This document shows positions 62,958-64,000 of a stretch of DNA of 64,000 nucleotides, piece by piece. The notes under the pieces are model-generated. The model had not been told where the DNA came from. It searched no databases and was given only the letters and a program-made list of their open reading frames with translations. Every line of letters starts with the position of its first letter. The stretch's first letter is position 1. Made by a program: the position numbers and the translations under genes. The DNA comes from Variovorax sp. MHTC-1 (GTDB taxonomy: Bacteria; Pseudomonadota; Gammaproteobacteria; Burkholderiales; Burkholderiaceae_C). The DNA is taken from the NCBI RefSeq assembly GCF_003984645.1, contig NZ_RWKI01000006.1:248001-312000 (forward strand). Direction: 5' to 3'.

Positions 62958-62974
62958 TTGTTGCAACGCAACAA
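62958..62974. promoter_or_regulatory. Inverted repeat overlapping the sRNA -35 region
   Basis: TTGTTGC and GCAACAA form a perfect 7-bp inverted repeat around AAC. It overlaps the -35 box (62961-62966) of the candidate small RNA and lies in the OsmC upstream region. A regulator could bind here; which one is unknown. Confidence 0.5.
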
Positions 62975-62988
62975 ACAAACGATATACT
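62961..62988 (+). promoter_or_regulatory. Sigma-70-like promoter of a candidate sRNA
   Basis: TTGCAA (62961-62966) and TATACT (62983-62988) are separated by 16 bases. This is one of the clearest vegetative promoters in the window. The transcript would start near 62995. Confidence 0.7.
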
Positions 62989-62994
62989 TTATTT

Positions 62995-63086
62995 CATCGC
63001 ACACGAACGCGTGTGCGCCGGTTGTCTCCTCCACCCTCCCAATTGGTGGATTTAGCCCCGAGCCGCAAGGCCCGGGGCTTTTTTCT
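62995..63086 (+). ncRNA. Candidate small RNA with anti-Shine-Dalgarno-like loop
   Basis: A promoter, no open reading frame and a strong terminator define a transcript of about 90 nt. The first hairpin is GCACACGAACGCGTGTGC (62999-63016). A middle region GTCTCCTCCACCCTCCC (63023-63039) is C/U-rich, with CCACC and GGTGG able to pair around it. The third hairpin is the terminator. CUCCUCC-type loops are known from small RNAs that bind Shine-Dalgarno sequences. It could alternatively be a leader of ilvA that ends early. Confidence 0.55.
63054..63085 (+). terminator. Rho-independent terminator of the candidate sRNA
   Basis: AGCCCCGAGCC and GGCCCGGGGCT pair around GCAA with one mismatch, followed by six T (63079-63084). 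It lies 45 bp before the ilvA start, so it ends a transcript that comes from upstream on the plus strand. Confidence 0.85.
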
Positions 63087-63130
63087 TGGGGCTGCCTGCC
63101 TCGGTGCCGCAGGCCTATGATCGCGGCCCT

Positions 63131-64000
63131 ATGCCCAAGCCGACAGCGCCGCTCACCCCCGCCGATTACCTGAAGAAGATCCTCACCGCCCGCGTCTACG
63201 ACGTCGCGGTGGAGTCCGCGCTCGAACCGGCGCGCGCCTTGAGCGCGCGGCTGGGCAACACCGTACTGCTCAAGCGCGAGGATCAGCAACCGGTCTTCAG
63301 CTTCAAGCTGCGCGGCGCGTACAACAAGCTGGCACAGTTGAGCGCCGAACAGCTCGCCAAGGGCGTGATCTGCGCGTCGGCCGGCAACCATGCCCAGGGG
63401 GTGGCGCTCGGCGCCCACAAACTGGGCGCGCGGGCCGTGGTGGTGATGCCGGTGACCACGCCCCAGCTCAAGATCGACGCGGTGCGCGCGCTCGGCGGCG
63501 AAGTGCAGCTGCATGGCGACAGCTATTCCGATGCCTACGTGTACGCCCTCGAACAGCAGAAGATGCACGGGCTGACCTTCGTGCATCCCTTCGACGATCC
63601 CGACGTGATCGCGGGCCAGGGCACGATCGCGATGGAGATCCTGCGCCAGCACCAGGGTCCGCTCGATGCGGTGTTCGTCGCCATCGGCGGCGGCGGCTTG
63701 ATCGCAGGCGTCGCCAACTACATCAAGGCCGTGCGGCCCGAGATCAAGGTGATCGGCGTCCAGATGAACGACTCGGACGCGATGATGCAATCGGTCGCGG
63801 CCCGCCAACGCGTGACGCTCCCCGATGTCGGCCTGTTTTCCGACGGCACCGCGGTCAAGCTGGTCGGCGAGGAAACCTTCCGTGTCGCCAGCGACCTGGT
63901 GGACGAGTTCATCACGGTCGACACCGATGCCGTCTGCGCCGGCATCAAGGACGTGTTCATAGACACCCGCAGCATCGTCGAGCCCGCCGGTGCGCTCGCG
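63131..64000 (+). CDS. ilvA: Threonine ammonia-lyase, biosynthetic (IlvA), 3' part outside window
   Basis: The first 290 codons are present. PLP-dependent enzyme features are clear: the Schiff-base Lys in QPVFSFKLRGAYNKLAQL, the SAGNHAQGVALGAHKLGARA loop and the phosphate-binding GGGGLIAGVANY. It converts threonine to 2-oxobutanoate in isoleucine synthesis. The N-terminus ADYLKKILTARVYDVAVESA marks the long biosynthetic form, whose C-terminal ACT-like regulatory domains lie beyond the window. Confidence 0.95.
   Translation, partial: MPKPTAPLTPADYLKKILTARVYDVAVESALEPARALSARLGNTVLLKREDQQPVFSFKLRGAYNKLAQLSAEQLAKGVICASAGNHAQGVALGAHKLGARAVVVMPVTTPQLKIDAVRALGGEVQLHGDSYSDAYVYALEQQKMHGLTFVHPFDDPDVIAGQGTIAMEILRQHQGPLDAVFVAIGGGGLIAGVANYIKAVRPEIKVIGVQMNDSDAMMQSVAARQRVTLPDVGLFSDGTAVKLVGEETFRVASDLVDEFITVDTDAVCAGIKDVFIDTRSIVEPAGALA

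Noticed and set aside
63054..63085. ilvA transcription attenuator with leader peptide
   Set aside because: No short reading frame rich in Ile, Val or Thr codons is seen between 62995 and 63054. The hairpins lack an obvious antiterminator alternative, so an independent small RNA is preferred.

Overview
The window looks like a chromosomal stretch from a high-GC betaproteobacterium of the Comamonadaceae, most likely Variovorax or a close relative. This is inferred from the gene families, not from an rRNA gene (none is present). The clues are a Burkholderiales-type general porin, three orphan Bug/TctC periplasmic binding proteins, a LivKHMGF-type importer inside a catabolic operon, CIRCE-controlled groESL, and short GC-rich palindromic repeats.

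1-12.8 kb: aromatic or cyclic-acid catabolism. Two minus-strand operons and one divergent gene share candidate operators (TTRTGCAYAA). The first operon reads GntR regulator, VOC dioxygenase-like protein, FAH-family hydrolase, TctC protein, AA_synth protein. The second reads MDR dehydrogenase, a second nearly identical FAH hydrolase, cupin, SnoaL-like protein, LivKHMGF. Divergent from the second operon is an MhpA-like flavin hydroxylase. Together they suggest uptake, ring hydroxylation, ring cleavage and hydrolysis. A convergent NmrA-like protein follows.

13.8-32.6 kb: a large CoA-dependent beta-oxidation cluster. It holds two acyl-CoA dehydrogenases, two CoA ligases, a PaaG-like crotonase, a split MaoC hydratase pair, an MFE-2-like SDR, a second SDR, a DECR2-like 2,4-dienoyl-CoA reductase, a classical SCPx thiolase, a Cys-less thiolase homologue paired with a DUF35 protein, two hot-dog thioesterases, two TctC proteins, an AraC regulator and an AMACR-like racemase. 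The set resembles peroxisomal branched-chain or bile-acid beta-oxidation and steroid side-chain degradation. The substrate is not known. Repetitive palindromic elements sit between or inside these genes.

32.7-39.6 kb: small accessory genes. These are an ArsR/SRPBCC/VOC set, a GFA protein, a LysR regulator divergent from a RidA-like protein plus a two-subunit molybdenum hydroxylase, a DUF3606 protein and a small secreted protein.

39.7-43.15 kb: an apparent mobile or decayed segment. A broken dihydrofolate-reductase-like gene abuts a segment bounded by inverted terminal repeats. The segment carries a sterol-desaturase-like gene, a membrane-anchored AraC regulator and a frameshifted ArsR-rhodanese gene, but no transposase.

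43.2-51.3 kb: housekeeping genes. groES-groL has a sigma-32-like promoter and a perfect CIRCE operator. It is followed by a DUF805 protein, tal-pgi, a lipocalin, a HAD hydrolase and zwf.

51.4-60.1 kb: a dipeptide/oligopeptide ABC importer with two binding proteins and an embedded M20 amidohydrolase. 60.2-64 kb: a porin, coq7, an OsmC protein, a candidate small RNA and the start of ilvA.
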